A stretch of DNA of 64,000 nucleotides from Legionella jamestowniensis. Lineage in GTDB: Bacteria > Pseudomonadota > Gammaproteobacteria > Legionellales > Legionellaceae. The notes under the pieces were generated by a model that was given only the letters and a program-made list of their open reading frames with translations, searched no databases and was not told the DNA's origin. Shown here piece after piece: positions 35,113 through 45,022 of the stretch. The DNA lies in assembly GCF_001467745.1 (NCBI RefSeq), contig NZ_LNYG01000008.1, positions 115,899 to 179,898 on the forward strand, written 5' to 3'. The translations under genes and the position numbers were made by a program. Each line of letters begins with the position of its first letter. Position 1 is the stretch's first letter.

Positions 35113-36219
35113 TTAGCCAATAACTAATTTTTCTTTCAATATTTCTACAATTCTCTTGGCTGCACATTCTTCCGCTTCAGGGCAGTAACTGCGTGTCATT
35201 TTCAAATACAATTTGCCATCGGTTAATAGCTTACTGGTGACTTGAATGATATTGTTTGTTGAGGTCCCTACTAACCGTCCTATACCTTCTTTAATAAGTT
35301 GAGGTTTCTCATTACCAAGGATTAAAACTGGTTTATGTAATACCGGAGCTTCCTCCTGCATGGTGATAGAGTCTGTCAATAATAAGATTGCGCGCTGCAT
35401 TAAATGCACAAACTCATCATATTTAACGGGAGGAAGAAGATATACTTGAGACTGATTGGAGAAAATATTTTTAAAATAGTGCTCTGACTCAGATGCCTCT
35501 GTTAAAGAAAATATGAAGTTTATATCATCAAATCGAGCGGCTAACTCCCTGACTGCGGTACAGATGTTTCTTAAATTCTTGCCCTTTTGTTGAGTGCTAA
35601 TAATAATAAAGTTATAGAGGTGCCTGAATTCGTTTGTCTCGGGTCTGTTTTTTAGTATCCAATGTACAGCATCTGCTACAGTGCTTCCTGTGATGAATAT
35701 TTTATCAGTATCAATTTGTTCCTTTATTAGATATTCTTTTTCCAGGAGGGAAGGAGCAAAATGCCAGTCCGATAAGGCTCTTGTCAAAACATGGTGTTTC
35801 TCTTGTAAAAAGGGTTCAAAAGCATTACTACGTAATCCTGCCTCCATATGGCCAAGAGGAATGTGGTGATAAAAACCGACTAAAGACGCTATAAATACAG
35901 AGGTGGTACCCCCCACTGTAAGTAATGCGTCAAAATATTGTCTTTTAAAAAAAGAATTGGACTTTAGAAAAACTCTGGCTGCAAAGTCATAAATCCTCTG
36001 TTGTTGGGTAACGGTATTTATCTGATAATCTAAGTGCAAATCAAATACAGACAACGCTTCATTAAGTGATTCTGCAGATTCCTCTGTTCCAACAATGCTG
36101 ATTAATGACGTAGTTGCCCACGGTTTAGTGTTTAATTCAAAGATAACGGGTGCCATTTTAATAATTTCTGTCCGTGAGCCCACGATACACCCGATAGAAT
36201 AAGTTTTTGATGGAGTCAT
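35113..36219 (-). CDS. Divergent UDP-GlcNAc 2-epimerase-like protein
   Basis: 368 residues. Epimerase motifs: GSRTEIIKMAPVI at the N-terminus, GHMEAGLRS, FITGSTVADAV and TDSITMQEEA...GKPVLIL-like LHKPVLIL. Substitutions in several places (TDSITMQEE for TDSGGIQEE) mark it as distant from WecB/MnaA, so the substrate may be another UDP-sugar. It is followed upstream, with a 2-base gap, by the L,D-transpeptidase gene, an unusual pairing that suggests surface polymer assembly. Confidence 0.78.
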   Translation of the reverse strand: MTPSKTYSIGCIVGSRTEIIKMAPVIFELNTKPWATTSLISIVGTEESAESLNEALSVFDLHLDYQINTVTQQQRIYDFAARVFLKSNSFFKRQYFDALLTVGGTTSVFIASLVGFYHHIPLGHMEAGLRSNAFEPFLQEKHHVLTRALSDWHFAPSLLEKEYLIKEQIDTDKIFITGSTVADAVHWILKNRPETNEFRHLYNFIIISTQQKGKNLRNICTAVRELAARFDDINFIFSLTEASESEHYFKNIFSNQSQVYLLPPVKYDEFVHLMQRAILLLTDSITMQEEAPVLHKPVLILGNEKPQLIKEGIGRLVGTSTNNIIQVTSKLLTDGKLYLKMTRSYCPEAEECAAKRIVEILKEKLVIG

Positions 36220-36221
36220 CG

Positions 36222-36950
36222 CTAATTTTCCTTAAGCAGTGGGAGCACGATGACCACAGTACCTCCTGTTTTCTTTTGGGGGTCATATAATGTGACAAAA
36301 TTCTCGTTCAGCCATTTCGCATCTTGTATAAACATACGAACACAGCCGTGGCTTGCGCGTTTGCCTGGAATATCATCGGAACCATGCAAAGCAAAGCCCT
36401 TGTGAAAAAACATGCAATATGGCATGCGGGCCCCACCACGGCCAGCGGGAAAAGCATTTGAAATACAATGTTTATCTTCCTTGCCAAAGATTTCAAAGAT
36501 CCCTGTTAAAGTCAGGCAGGAATCATCACTGTCTGAACATTTGTTGCTGCCTGAAGAAATAGGGCCCCAATGAACTAAGTAACCATGTTGATCATAAGCT
36601 CCCCACGCCAATTTTTCCTGATCAACAATAATTTGTGTATTATCTGAAGGATTAATTTTTAAAGGGAATGGCGATAGATTAAATAACGTGGCTGTTGCCA
36701 GATTTTTAGGGACCGCCAGTACTTTTCCATTCCATAAGCGGTTATTGGTACGATTTAATCGTTGTACCAAGTCTCTTTGAACAGTATCGGGAAATAATTT
36801 TTCCCAGTTTTTCCCACGGGTTACTTTAATGCAAGTATAGTAGTCTTTATACTTACAAAGACTTGGCCCATAATAGTTGGCTTCATGAATCTCTGCTTTG
36901 GCTAACAAAAGCGTGGGTAAAAAGCAGAGTAATAAAATACAGCTTTTCAT
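36222..36950 (-). CDS. L,D-transpeptidase (YkuD family), exported
   Basis: 242 residues, signal peptide MKSCILLLCFLPTLLLAKA. The catalytic motif is complete: HGSDDIPGKRASHGCVRM with the active Cys. The N-terminal part holds a short substrate-binding domain (VTRGKNWEKLFPDTVQRD). GAGGGAAG decides the ATG at 36950 over an in-frame ATG at 36989. It cross-links peptidoglycan or attaches proteins to it in the periplasm. First gene of the operon with the epimerase-like gene. Confidence 0.87.
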   Translation of the reverse strand: MKSCILLLCFLPTLLLAKAEIHEANYYGPSLCKYKDYYTCIKVTRGKNWEKLFPDTVQRDLVQRLNRTNNRLWNGKVLAVPKNLATATLFNLSPFPLKINPSDNTQIIVDQEKLAWGAYDQHGYLVHWGPISSGSNKCSDSDDSCLTLTGIFEIFGKEDKHCISNAFPAGRGGARMPYCMFFHKGFALHGSDDIPGKRASHGCVRMFIQDAKWLNENFVTLYDPQKKTGGTVVIVLPLLKEN

Positions 36951-37174
36951 CGTATAATCTTCCCTCACAATCAAATAAAAGTCATGCATAAATTGTGCAA
37001 AAAATGATCATTGATGCGTGCGGTCAAATGTTTTCTGATATTTTTAAGAATGGATGCTGGAAATGACACATTTGGATATTCAATTTGATTAGTAAGTCTG
37101 TACCCTGCGGCTTATTAGAAGGATGCGAGTACAAAGGGAAAAAATTTATTACGCCCTTGTTTTATTAGAGATAT

Positions 37175-37783
37175 TCAAGTGCTTAACAAGGGTTCCAAAT
37201 TTGCCCAAATGTTGGATAGTATTCTGGCCTGGGCCTTATTGTTTGGATGCAAACCATCTTGCTGCATTAATTGCGAATTGCCTGCAACGCCTTCCAAAAA
37301 CATGGGTATTAACCGTATTTGGTATTGGGTAGCCAATTCTTCATAAACAGTCGCAAATTTTTTGAGATAGGTAGGACCATAGTTAGGTGGTAGCTGTGTT
37401 GCTACCAGAAGTACCCTAGCATGGGCATTTTGACTTTCTCTAATGATTTTTTCGAGGTTTTCTTTCATTTTCGTGACCGATAATCCCCTTAAACCATCAT
37501 TAGCGCCTAACTGTACAATCACGATGTCTGGTTGGTAACGTTGAAGCGCCTTTGGAAGTTTGGCCAGACCATTGCTCGTTGTATCTCCGCTTGTGCTAAG
37601 GTTTATTACTCGATAATCGTAATTATTTTCTTTTAACTTGGTATGAAGCAAATTGACCCATCCATCTTTGGCATTGATACCATAGGCAGCGCTTAAACTA
37701 TCACCGAGAACAAGAATAGTTTTTGCTTGTACAGGTGTTATGATGAGAATGAGAAGTAGCGATAAAAGGATTTTATATTTCAT
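37175..37783 (-). CDS. tesA: TesA-like SGNH hydrolase (arylesterase/thioesterase)
   Basis: 202 residues with a signal peptide (MKYKILLSLLLILIITPVQA). SGNH blocks: GDSLSAAYG (Ser), a Gly in block II, GANDG (Asn) and DGLHPNN (Asp/His). Periplasmic lysophospholipase/thioesterase. Its start codon overlaps, on the opposite strand, that of the YbbA-type ABC ATPase, an arrangement also known in E. coli tesA-ybbA. Confidence 0.9.
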   Translation of the reverse strand: MKYKILLSLLLILIITPVQAKTILVLGDSLSAAYGINAKDGWVNLLHTKLKENNYDYRVINLSTSGDTTSNGLAKLPKALQRYQPDIVIVQLGANDGLRGLSVTKMKENLEKIIRESQNAHARVLLVATQLPPNYGPTYLKKFATVYEELATQYQIRLIPMFLEGVAGNSQLMQQDGLHPNNKAQARILSNIWANLEPLLST

Positions 37784-38456
37784 GAATCACCTAGATGTTA
37801 TCAGATTAAGCCATGTTAATTTTATGGTAAAAAGCGGGGTTTTTGATCTTCATATCCTGAAAGACATCAGTTTTGCAGTCAAGGGAGGCATAACAATTGC
37901 AATCACCGGTGCTTCAGGATCTGGAAAAACCTCACTTCTTAATATTATGGCAGGTTTGGAGTTACCGACCACTGGTAAAGTGTTTTATGGGAAGCAAGAC
38001 ATTACAACCTTAAGCGAGGATGAGCGTGCAAAACTTCGTGCCAGGCGGGTTGGTTTTATTTTTCAATCGTTTCAGTTACTTCCTAATTTAACTGCGTTGG
38101 AAAATGTCATGCTACCGCTGGAAATTAATCATTATGAGAAGCCCTTCGAATCGGCAAATGAATGGATAAATAAAGTGGGTTTAGAAGGCAGAACAAATCA
38201 TTACCCACTTCAGTTGTCAGGTGGAGAACAGCAACGCGTTGCCATAGCAAGAGCCTTTGCTATTAAACCTGAAATTTTGTTTGCTGATGAGCCTACAGGA
38301 AATTTAGATAAAAAAACGGGGCAAACTGTAATAAATTTATTATTCACTTTAAATGAACAACACAAAACAACATTAGTGATTGTCACGCATGATGAGACAC
38401 TGGCTGCCCGCTGCCAATTTCAATGGCGATTAGATGGCGGGAAACTCTTATGCTAA
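37782..38456 (+). CDS. ABC transporter ATP-binding protein, YbbA-like
   Basis: 224 residues. Walker A GASGSGKT, signature LSGGEQQRVAIARAFA, Walker B ILFADEPTGNLD. Of the MacB/LolD/FtsE-type class. The ATG at 37782 shares two bases with the divergent tesA start. Followed by its permease gene with a 7-base overlap. Confidence 0.9.
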   Translation: MNHLDVIRLSHVNFMVKSGVFDLHILKDISFAVKGGITIAITGASGSGKTSLLNIMAGLELPTTGKVFYGKQDITTLSEDERAKLRARRVGFIFQSFQLLPNLTALENVMLPLEINHYEKPFESANEWINKVGLEGRTNHYPLQLSGGEQQRVAIARAFAIKPEILFADEPTGNLDKKTGQTVINLLFTLNEQHKTTLVIVTHDETLAARCQFQWRLDGGKLLC

Positions 38457-40939
38457 AGCTACCTTTAATGGTTAGGTCGCTTGTCCGTGATTGGCGAAGT
38501 GGTGAATTAACGCTGTTATTTCTTGCATTACTTACAGCAATGACCTGTATGAGTGCTTTAAGTATTTTTGCAGGACGAGTCAATGAACAATTAACAAGAC
38601 AGGCTTCCCAGTTGCTAGGGGCGGATGTGGTAATCAGAAGCAGCTTTTCCATTAATGACGCCTGGATTAGAAAAGCACAAAGTCTAGGATTAAAACAATC
38701 ATTATCGTTATCGTTTTTAAGTATGGTGGAGCATAATGACAATCTACAGCTTGCGCAAATTAAAGCGGTAAAAAATCCTTTTCCTTTATTAGGCGAATTG
38801 CGGGTTGCAGCACAGATAAATAAACCGGGTATTCGCTTGTCTTCAGCTCCAAAACCAGGAACGGTATGGCTGGCGCATAGGTTTTTTCCTCTTTTAAAAC
38901 TTAAGGTCGGTCAGCAATTAATGATTGGTGCCGCTCCCTTGACAGTAGCTGGTGTATTAATTGAAGAACCCGGCCAAACAGGAGATTGGTTTAACATTTC
39001 CCCTCGCATCTTAATGAACTGGCAGGATGTACCCAGAACGCAAGTCGTGCAAATAGGTAGCAATGTAACTTATCGTTGGTTATTAACAGGCCCCAGAGAT
39101 AAGTTAATGATCTTAAAGGCGTTTATATTGCCACAGTTAACTGAACAGCAAGAATTAACAGACAGCACCACTTCAAATCCTTCAATTCACCAAATTATTC
39201 AACGAACTTTAAATTATCTTAATTTAGGTACACTAATGAGTTTGGTCTTGGCTGGGGTCGCCATCAGTATGGCTAGTTTGCGATACAGTATGAGACACAT
39301 GCAACAAGTGGCTGTTCTTCGGTGTTTTGGAGCATCCCAGTATCAAATTTTACAAATGTATTTAGGAAGTATTCTACTTTTAGGCATATTGGCTTGTCTA
39401 GTCGGTATAGGTCTTGGTTATGCGGTTCAACCATTGTTAACGCAATGGTTGCATGGATTGTTACCCCAGTTTGATAGCTCTCTACCATTAAAGCCAGCAT
39501 TTTTTAGTCTGGCAATTGGTTTAATCGTGTTGTTGGTTTTTTCTTCGATCAATATTTTAAAGTTGCGTCATATTACCGCCGCTAACATTTTCCGAAGAGA
39601 GCGATTATCCGCCACTGCAGCGACCTGGCTAGGTTATAGTCTGGCTTTTTTGCTTCTGGGTGTGCTTGCCTATTTTTATACAAATTCCTGGCGTCTTAGT
39701 GTAGTTGTTTTATTAGGGTGTCTCTTTTTTATTGGGTTTGTCATCAGCTCCTTATGGTTGATTTTTAATAGTCTTTCAAAAGCTAAACATTATATTCATA
39801 TTAACTGGCGTTTTGGTTTTGCCAACATTGCACGTAATTTTGCCAATAGTGCCTTGCAAGTGATTGGTATCGGCTTGGCATTAACCGCCATGCTAAGTTT
39901 ATTTATTTTAAGGAATGATCTCTTGAAGAGCTGGCAGCAACAGAGAATGGAAAGCAGTGCTAATTATTTCATCATTAATATTGAACCTGTTCAAGTCAGG
40001 GATATTGCCAAATTTTTGACGGCTAATGCAATCAGAGTGTCTAATTTTTATCCAATGGTGAAAGGGCGTCTCATCGCGATTAATAATGAATCAGTACAAA
40101 AAATATTTGGCGAAAAAGTGGAGCAAATTAATGTTCTTCGCAGGGAGCTTAATCTCTCCTGGACCCCTATTATTCCTGCAGGAAATGAGATTAGCGAGGG
40201 AGTATGGATTCCACAAAATCATGCCGATTGGGTGTCAGTTGAGAAAGGAATGATGGAAAAGCTTAAACTAAAACTGGGGGATAAAATCAGTTTCAGAGTA
40301 GGCGAGAAAATTATTACTGCCACAATAACCAGTGTTCGCTCCGTTAACTGGGCCACTTTTAGTCCTAATTTTTTTACACTTTTTAGACCAGGCCTTTTAA
40401 ACGAGTTACCACAAACCTACATTGCCAGTATGCATTTGCTACCCTCACAGCAAATGCTGCTAAATAGCCTTGTTGCTCAGTTTCCCAATGTTACTGTTAT
40501 CGATATCGCCACTTTTCTTGAAAAGATACAGTCCATTTTTGCCAATACTGCAAAGGCGATTAATTTTATGAGCTTTTTTGGTTTGCTGGTTGGCCTCATT
40601 ATTGTCGTACTGGCAATGCTGTCATTCGCTGGGGTAAAACAGCAAGAAACACATATTCTTAAAATTTTAGGTATGGGGAAAAGTCAATTAGTATGGATTC
40701 AGAGCAGTGAGTCATTACTTATTGGTTTTTATGCAGGCTTAATGGCAGTTCTTACAGCAAGCCTTATTAATAATTACCTGGCCAAAGTAGTATTGGAGCT
40801 TGGTTTTACTTTTCCCTGGAAATTAATACTTATTGTGCCTGTAGCAACTGCGTTGTTTACAATGTTAATAAACAGTTTGGTTTTAAGAAGTCAATATCAG
40901 AAAAAGGGATTAACTCGGGCAAACAGTTTAGGGTTTTAA
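38450..40939 (+). CDS. FtsX-type ABC permease, YbbP-like
   Basis: 829 residues. Hydrophobic N-terminal helix, a long periplasmic loop, and two FtsX/MacB-type membrane blocks (about 265-410 and 700-820), fitting the YbbP family. The ATG at 38450 overlaps the ATPase stop by 7 bases and has GGGAAA upstream. With YbbA and TesA this set has been proposed to handle lipids or lipoproteins at the envelope; function in Legionella unknown. Confidence 0.85.
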   Translation: MLKLPLMVRSLVRDWRSGELTLLFLALLTAMTCMSALSIFAGRVNEQLTRQASQLLGADVVIRSSFSINDAWIRKAQSLGLKQSLSLSFLSMVEHNDNLQLAQIKAVKNPFPLLGELRVAAQINKPGIRLSSAPKPGTVWLAHRFFPLLKLKVGQQLMIGAAPLTVAGVLIEEPGQTGDWFNISPRILMNWQDVPRTQVVQIGSNVTYRWLLTGPRDKLMILKAFILPQLTEQQELTDSTTSNPSIHQIIQRTLNYLNLGTLMSLVLAGVAISMASLRYSMRHMQQVAVLRCFGASQYQILQMYLGSILLLGILACLVGIGLGYAVQPLLTQWLHGLLPQFDSSLPLKPAFFSLAIGLIVLLVFSSINILKLRHITAANIFRRERLSATAATWLGYSLAFLLLGVLAYFYTNSWRLSVVVLLGCLFFIGFVISSLWLIFNSLSKAKHYIHINWRFGFANIARNFANSALQVIGIGLALTAMLSLFILRNDLLKSWQQQRMESSANYFIINIEPVQVRDIAKFLTANAIRVSNFYPMVKGRLIAINNESVQKIFGEKVEQINVLRRELNLSWTPIIPAGNEISEGVWIPQNHADWVSVEKGMMEKLKLKLGDKISFRVGEKIITATITSVRSVNWATFSPNFFTLFRPGLLNELPQTYIASMHLLPSQQMLLNSLVAQFPNVTVIDIATFLEKIQSIFANTAKAINFMSFFGLLVGLIIVVLAMLSFAGVKQQETHILKILGMGKSQLVWIQSSESLLIGFYAGLMAVLTASLINNYLAKVVLELGFTFPWKLILIVPVATALFTMLINSLVLRSQYQKKGLTRANSLGF

Positions 40940-41040
40940 TGCTTGGGCATATGAAATTTTTTTGTTAAATAGTTATCGCTTGCAGGCAGAGCTATTTTTT
41001 CAGTTATAATAGGGACGATTTTATTAAAAAGGATCCTATT

Positions 41041-41850
41041 GTGCGTACATTCATTTTATCGTTGCTGATTGGTCTTCTTTCTTTTGGTTTAGTGGTTAAT
41101 GAAGCTGCTGCCAAACGTTTTGGAGGTGGTCGTAGTTTTGGGGTACAACGCTCCCATCAGAGTCTTTTTGCTTCCAAACCTAAACCTACCTCAATGAATC
41201 AACAGACTAACAGAAGTAGATGGGGCGGTGTTTTAGGTGGTCTCTTGGCTGGTGGTCTTTTAGCCAGCCTTTTTATGGGGAACGGATTAGGAAGCGGATT
41301 GTTGTCCTGGCTAATTGTGGGTGCTTTATTATTGTTTATTGTTAATTTTTTGCGCCGTCGCATGCAACCTGGATTCCAAACCTCTAACGCATCCAGACAA
41401 CCTTTTAATTGGCAAACTAATGCCCAAGCCAATACCATGAATTACCAAGCCTCAGACTCTTATCAAAGAAATTCTGCCAACTTTAACGAGGAAGAATTTT
41501 TACGGGATGCGAAAGTAAAATTTATCCGCTTGCAGACTGCCTATGATCAAAAAAATTTGCAGGATTTGCAGGATTTTACAGCGCCAGAAGTATTTGCTGA
41601 AATTAAAATGCAGCTGGATGAACGAGGTAATGAGCCTAATAAAACAGAAGTGGTTAATCTTAGCGCACAATTACTGGATGTCTCTGAGCAGGGCGATTCA
41701 ACAATTGCCAGTGTGCGGTTTACAGGTTCGATTAAAGAAAACGATGACTCAGTAAGTGATTTGGATGAAATTTGGCATTTTCGTAAATTTTATGGTACGA
41801 GTACCTGGGTTGTTGGTGGGCTTCAGCAAGAAGTTTCTCAACCATTATAA
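41041..41850 (+). CDS. Tim44-like domain protein
   Basis: 269 residues, GTG start with AAAAAGGA upstream. N-terminal signal-like segment, a Gly-rich membrane segment (GGVLGGLLAGGLLASLFMGNG), then a Tim44-like domain from about 150 (EEFLRDAKVKFIRLQTAYDQKNLQDLQDFTAPEVF). Bacterial Tim44-like proteins sit in the inner membrane; function not well established. Confidence 0.8.
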   Translation: MRTFILSLLIGLLSFGLVVNEAAAKRFGGGRSFGVQRSHQSLFASKPKPTSMNQQTNRSRWGGVLGGLLAGGLLASLFMGNGLGSGLLSWLIVGALLLFIVNFLRRRMQPGFQTSNASRQPFNWQTNAQANTMNYQASDSYQRNSANFNEEEFLRDAKVKFIRLQTAYDQKNLQDLQDFTAPEVFAEIKMQLDERGNEPNKTEVVNLSAQLLDVSEQGDSTIASVRFTGSIKENDDSVSDLDEIWHFRKFYGTSTWVVGGLQQEVSQPL

Positions 41851-41863
41851 ATTAGCATAAAGG

Positions 41864-41894
41864 AAAGCAGGTTGAGTTTACCAACCTGCTTTTT
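41864..41894. terminator. Intrinsic terminator between convergent genes
   Basis: AAGCAGGTTG pairs with CAACCTGCTT around GAGTTTAC, followed by TTTTT on the plus strand. A minus-strand copy of the same stem serves the malic enzyme gene. Confidence 0.8.
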
Positions 41895-41901
41895 ATTGAC
41901 A

Positions 41902-43617
41902 TCATTCAGTTTTTCTAAATGGTAGATACCGCGGCTCCCAAAACATATCCTTAATGACCTGTTCCAAATCGGCGCCTTGATTAATTTGTGCCAGGTTTTC
42001 GTTAATTGCTGTACGCGCTACGGCAATAGCAATCTGTTTGGCAACTATTTGAGCATCATCCAGTGAGGGTAGTAAAGGCAAAAAGCTTTCTTTTTTGCTT
42101 GGTGCATACTCACTTAATGTGGACGCGGCAGCCCAAATCATCCCTTTAGATAATCTGGTTGCTTTCACTGCCAGAACACCTAATCCGATACCAGGAAACA
42201 CCAGGGCATTATTGCATTGAGCAATTTGCAACAAGCGATTCTGGTATTCAACTGCAGGAAAGGCTGTTCCTGTAGCTATCAGGGCTTTTCCTTGACTCCA
42301 GATCATAATATCAGCAGGATGTGCTTCGCATTTTTCATCGGGATTGGAGAGAGGAAAAATAATAGGTCGTTCACAGGTGGCACTCATTGTTTCAATAATA
42401 TCCTGTGAGAAGGCTCCAGGTTGTGCTGAACAACCAATTAAAATGGTTGGCTTAATTTGTCGGATAGTATCGGTTAAAGAGGGATAGGGTCTACCCAAAT
42501 GTTCCCAATTGGCAAGCTCAGCCGTTTTGCGCGCATAAGGTTTTTGTGCTTCGGTTAATTCAAGATCAGAGTCCACGAGCAAACCTTGCCTGTCAACTAA
42601 CCAGAAGCGATCATAGGCTTCTTCGCTACTTAATCCACGACGAATCATAGCATCCACAATTTGATCACTAATTCCTGTGCCGGCAGAGCCTGCACCGAAA
42701 ACAAGAATACGATGCTCTTCAAGCCTCACGCCTGTTACATCACATGCTGCGAGCAAGGCTGAAAGGGTCACAGCGCCTGTTCCCTGGATATCATCATTGA
42801 AGGTGCATAATTTATCCTGGAACTTCTCAAGAATTCGTCTGGCATTGTTGCGCCCAAAATCTTCCCAGTGAAGAAAAGCATTGGGAAAATGTTTATGAAT
42901 GGCATTCACGAAGGTAAGGATAAAATCATCATATTCTTCCGTATTAATACGCGGGTGTTGGCAGCCCAGATAAATTGGGTCATTTAGTAAATCCTGGTTA
43001 TTAGTGCCAACGTCCAAAAATACTGGAAGTGTTCTTATTGGATCAATGCCGCCACATAATGAATAAACCATCAGTTTTGCGACAGGAATATCCATACCAC
43101 CTATACCTTGATCGCCAATTCCAAGAACGCCTTCACCATCAGTGACAACGATTAAATCAATTTCAGGGTTCGTACGATTATTAATGATCTCTTCGATTTG
43201 ATTCTTGTCTAAATGGGTGATGTAAAGTCCACGGGGTTGACGGTACTCATGGCTATAGCGCTTGACTGCTGTTCCTACAATAGGGGTATAGATAGTGGGT
43301 AACATCTCTCCCAAGTGCTTACTGATCAATTTATAAAAAAGTACCTGATTTTTATCATGCAGATTATTTAGATAAATATTCTGTTGTAGCCTGGAGCTAT
43401 AACTTGAATATTGAAGATAGGCGCGTTTAACTTGCTCATCCAATGTTTCAACACGATGTGGTAATTTTCCCAGTAATCCAAATGCTCGACGTTCTTCCTG
43501 GGTAAAAGCAGTGCTCTTGTTTAATTGGGGTATGGTTAAGAGGGGTTTGCCGCAAATTGAGGTTTCCATAATGAGTTCCCCGGTTTCCTCATCACGGATT
43601 ACTTTAAAATCTAGCAT
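41902..43617 (-). CDS. maeA: NAD-dependent malic enzyme
   Basis: 571 residues, full length. MLPTIYTPIVGTAVKRYSHEY, VVTDGEGVLGIGDQGIGG (metal/malate), FNDDIQGTGAVTL, and the Rossmann motif GAGSAGTGI mark the large-subunit type. Oxidatively decarboxylates malate to pyruvate. Stands alone. Confidence 0.93.
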   Translation of the reverse strand: MLDFKVIRDEETGELIMETSICGKPLLTIPQLNKSTAFTQEERRAFGLLGKLPHRVETLDEQVKRAYLQYSSYSSRLQQNIYLNNLHDKNQVLFYKLISKHLGEMLPTIYTPIVGTAVKRYSHEYRQPRGLYITHLDKNQIEEIINNRTNPEIDLIVVTDGEGVLGIGDQGIGGMDIPVAKLMVYSLCGGIDPIRTLPVFLDVGTNNQDLLNDPIYLGCQHPRINTEEYDDFILTFVNAIHKHFPNAFLHWEDFGRNNARRILEKFQDKLCTFNDDIQGTGAVTLSALLAACDVTGVRLEEHRILVFGAGSAGTGISDQIVDAMIRRGLSSEEAYDRFWLVDRQGLLVDSDLELTEAQKPYARKTAELANWEHLGRPYPSLTDTIRQIKPTILIGCSAQPGAFSQDIIETMSATCERPIIFPLSNPDEKCEAHPADIMIWSQGKALIATGTAFPAVEYQNRLLQIAQCNNALVFPGIGLGVLAVKATRLSKGMIWAAASTLSEYAPSKKESFLPLLPSLDDAQIVAKQIAIAVARTAINENLAQINQGADLEQVIKDMFWEPRYLPFRKTE

Positions 43618-43825
43618 GGTTTTATCTTACAAAAGTAGGTGCGCTAACAATAACGAATCACTCTTATTTATTCAATGCGGCAGAGAACAAAAAAGCGTAA
43701 GTTTTTATGCGACGTACGCCTGTCCATACTAATACAAATTATTCTTTTGATTTAATTTCAACATTAGCGTTCATTGCGTACAAATGGTAACATCGAGGCC
43801 TTCTAACTAAATTGAGAGATTGCTT

Positions 43826-44209
43826 ATGGGGAAGGCTTTTTTACTCCTGATTGGCGCATCCTTATTTTTGACCGCATGTACAGTTCAAGATGAAAGTTAT
43901 TATCGTAGAAACCCACAAGTGTTGCAGCAGGCAATAAAAGATTGTCCTAATAAAAAGCCGCAACAAATGACTTGTGAACAATTAACCGTGCTTGCAAAAA
44001 GTATTAATCAATTAGCGTACCAGCTTCAAATGAATCCCCAGGGTTTTGGTAAAATAATATTGGCATTGCAGGAAACACTTGCAAAACAACAAGCTGAATT
44101 AAAAAATAATCCCAATCAACCTGGCCTTAGAGCTTCAATTGAAAAGACTAAAAGGGAGTTGGAAGAACGTTTGGCAATCGTACGATGGTTAGAATCTCCT
44201 GAGAGTTAG
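43826..44209 (+). CDS. Small lipoprotein (EexN-like)
   Basis: 127 residues. Signal peptide and lipobox LTAC at about residue 17-20. The body ([19 protein letters not shown], then QQMTCEQL) resembles EexN-type lipoproteins; the C-terminal half is helical and charged. ATG at 43826 preferred over a TTG at 43820. It precedes surE by 2 bases and is probably cotranscribed with it. Confidence 0.65.
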   Translation: MGKAFLLLIGASLFLTACTVQDESYYRRNPQVLQQAIKDCPNKKPQQMTCEQLTVLAKSINQLAYQLQMNPQGFGKIILALQETLAKQQAELKNNPNQPGLRASIEKTKRELEERLAIVRWLESPES

Positions 44210-44211
44210 CA

Positions 44212-44970
44212 ATGCGAATTTTAGTAAGTAATGATGACGGTGTTAATTCTCCGGGAATACGTGCTTTAGCCAATGAAATGTCGCTTATTGGGGAAACCAT
44301 TGTTATTGCTCCTGATAGGAATCGAAGTGGGGCCAGTAACTCATTAACCTTAAGCAGACCTTTGCGCGTCAGGCAAATGGATAATGGCTATTACAGTGTT
44401 GAAGGAACACCCACGGATTGTGTTCATCTTGCTGTAACAGGATTTTTAAAGCCTGCAGTAGACATTGTTGTTTCCGGGATTAACGATGGTGCTAACCTGG
44501 GGGATGATATCCTGTATTCTGGGACGGTCGCTGCTGCAATAGAAGGTCGTTTTCTTGGTCTACCCGCCATTGCTTTCTCCATGGTCGGTGACAATATCCA
44601 AAATTATGATGCGGCTGCCGTTATCGCCCGTAAAATAGTATTAAAACTCACCGCAAATATGCTACCTTCCCAAACTATTCTTAATGTGAATATTCCTGAC
44701 TTACCCTTAGATAAGATAAAGGGTCTCGAAGTGACCCGTTTGGGAACACGTCACGGTGCTGAACCAGTGATTAAAGAATATGATCCACGTGGCCGGCCAA
44801 TTTATTGGATAGGGCCTCCTGGTATGGAGGCAGATGCGGGTCCTGGAACAGATTTTTATGCAATTAGTCAACACTATGTGTCAATTACACCCTTACAGCT
44901 TGATTTAACTCATTATAAGGTCTTTGACCAGCTTTCTGCGTGGGTTGAAAAAGTTAATCTGGAACTGTAA
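44212..44970 (+). CDS. surE: 5'-nucleotidase SurE
   Basis: 252 residues. The metal-binding [13 protein letters not shown] opens the protein, with [14 protein letters not shown] and [12 protein letters not shown]. Dephosphorylates nucleoside monophosphates and exopolyphosphate. Located before nlpD-rpoS, as in many gammaproteobacteria. Confidence 0.95.
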   Translation: MRILVSNDDGVNSPGIRALANEMSLIGETIVIAPDRNRSGASNSLTLSRPLRVRQMDNGYYSVEGTPTDCVHLAVTGFLKPAVDIVVSGINDGANLGDDILYSGTVAAAIEGRFLGLPAIAFSMVGDNIQNYDAAAVIARKIVLKLTANMLPSQTILNVNIPDLPLDKIKGLEVTRLGTRHGAEPVIKEYDPRGRPIYWIGPPGMEADAGPGTDFYAISQHYVSITPLQLDLTHYKVFDQLSAWVEKVNLEL

Positions 44971-45022
44971 GCATCCTGTAGGCTTATAAATGATTTATGC
45001 ATGGAACTAGGGAGTTCAATGT

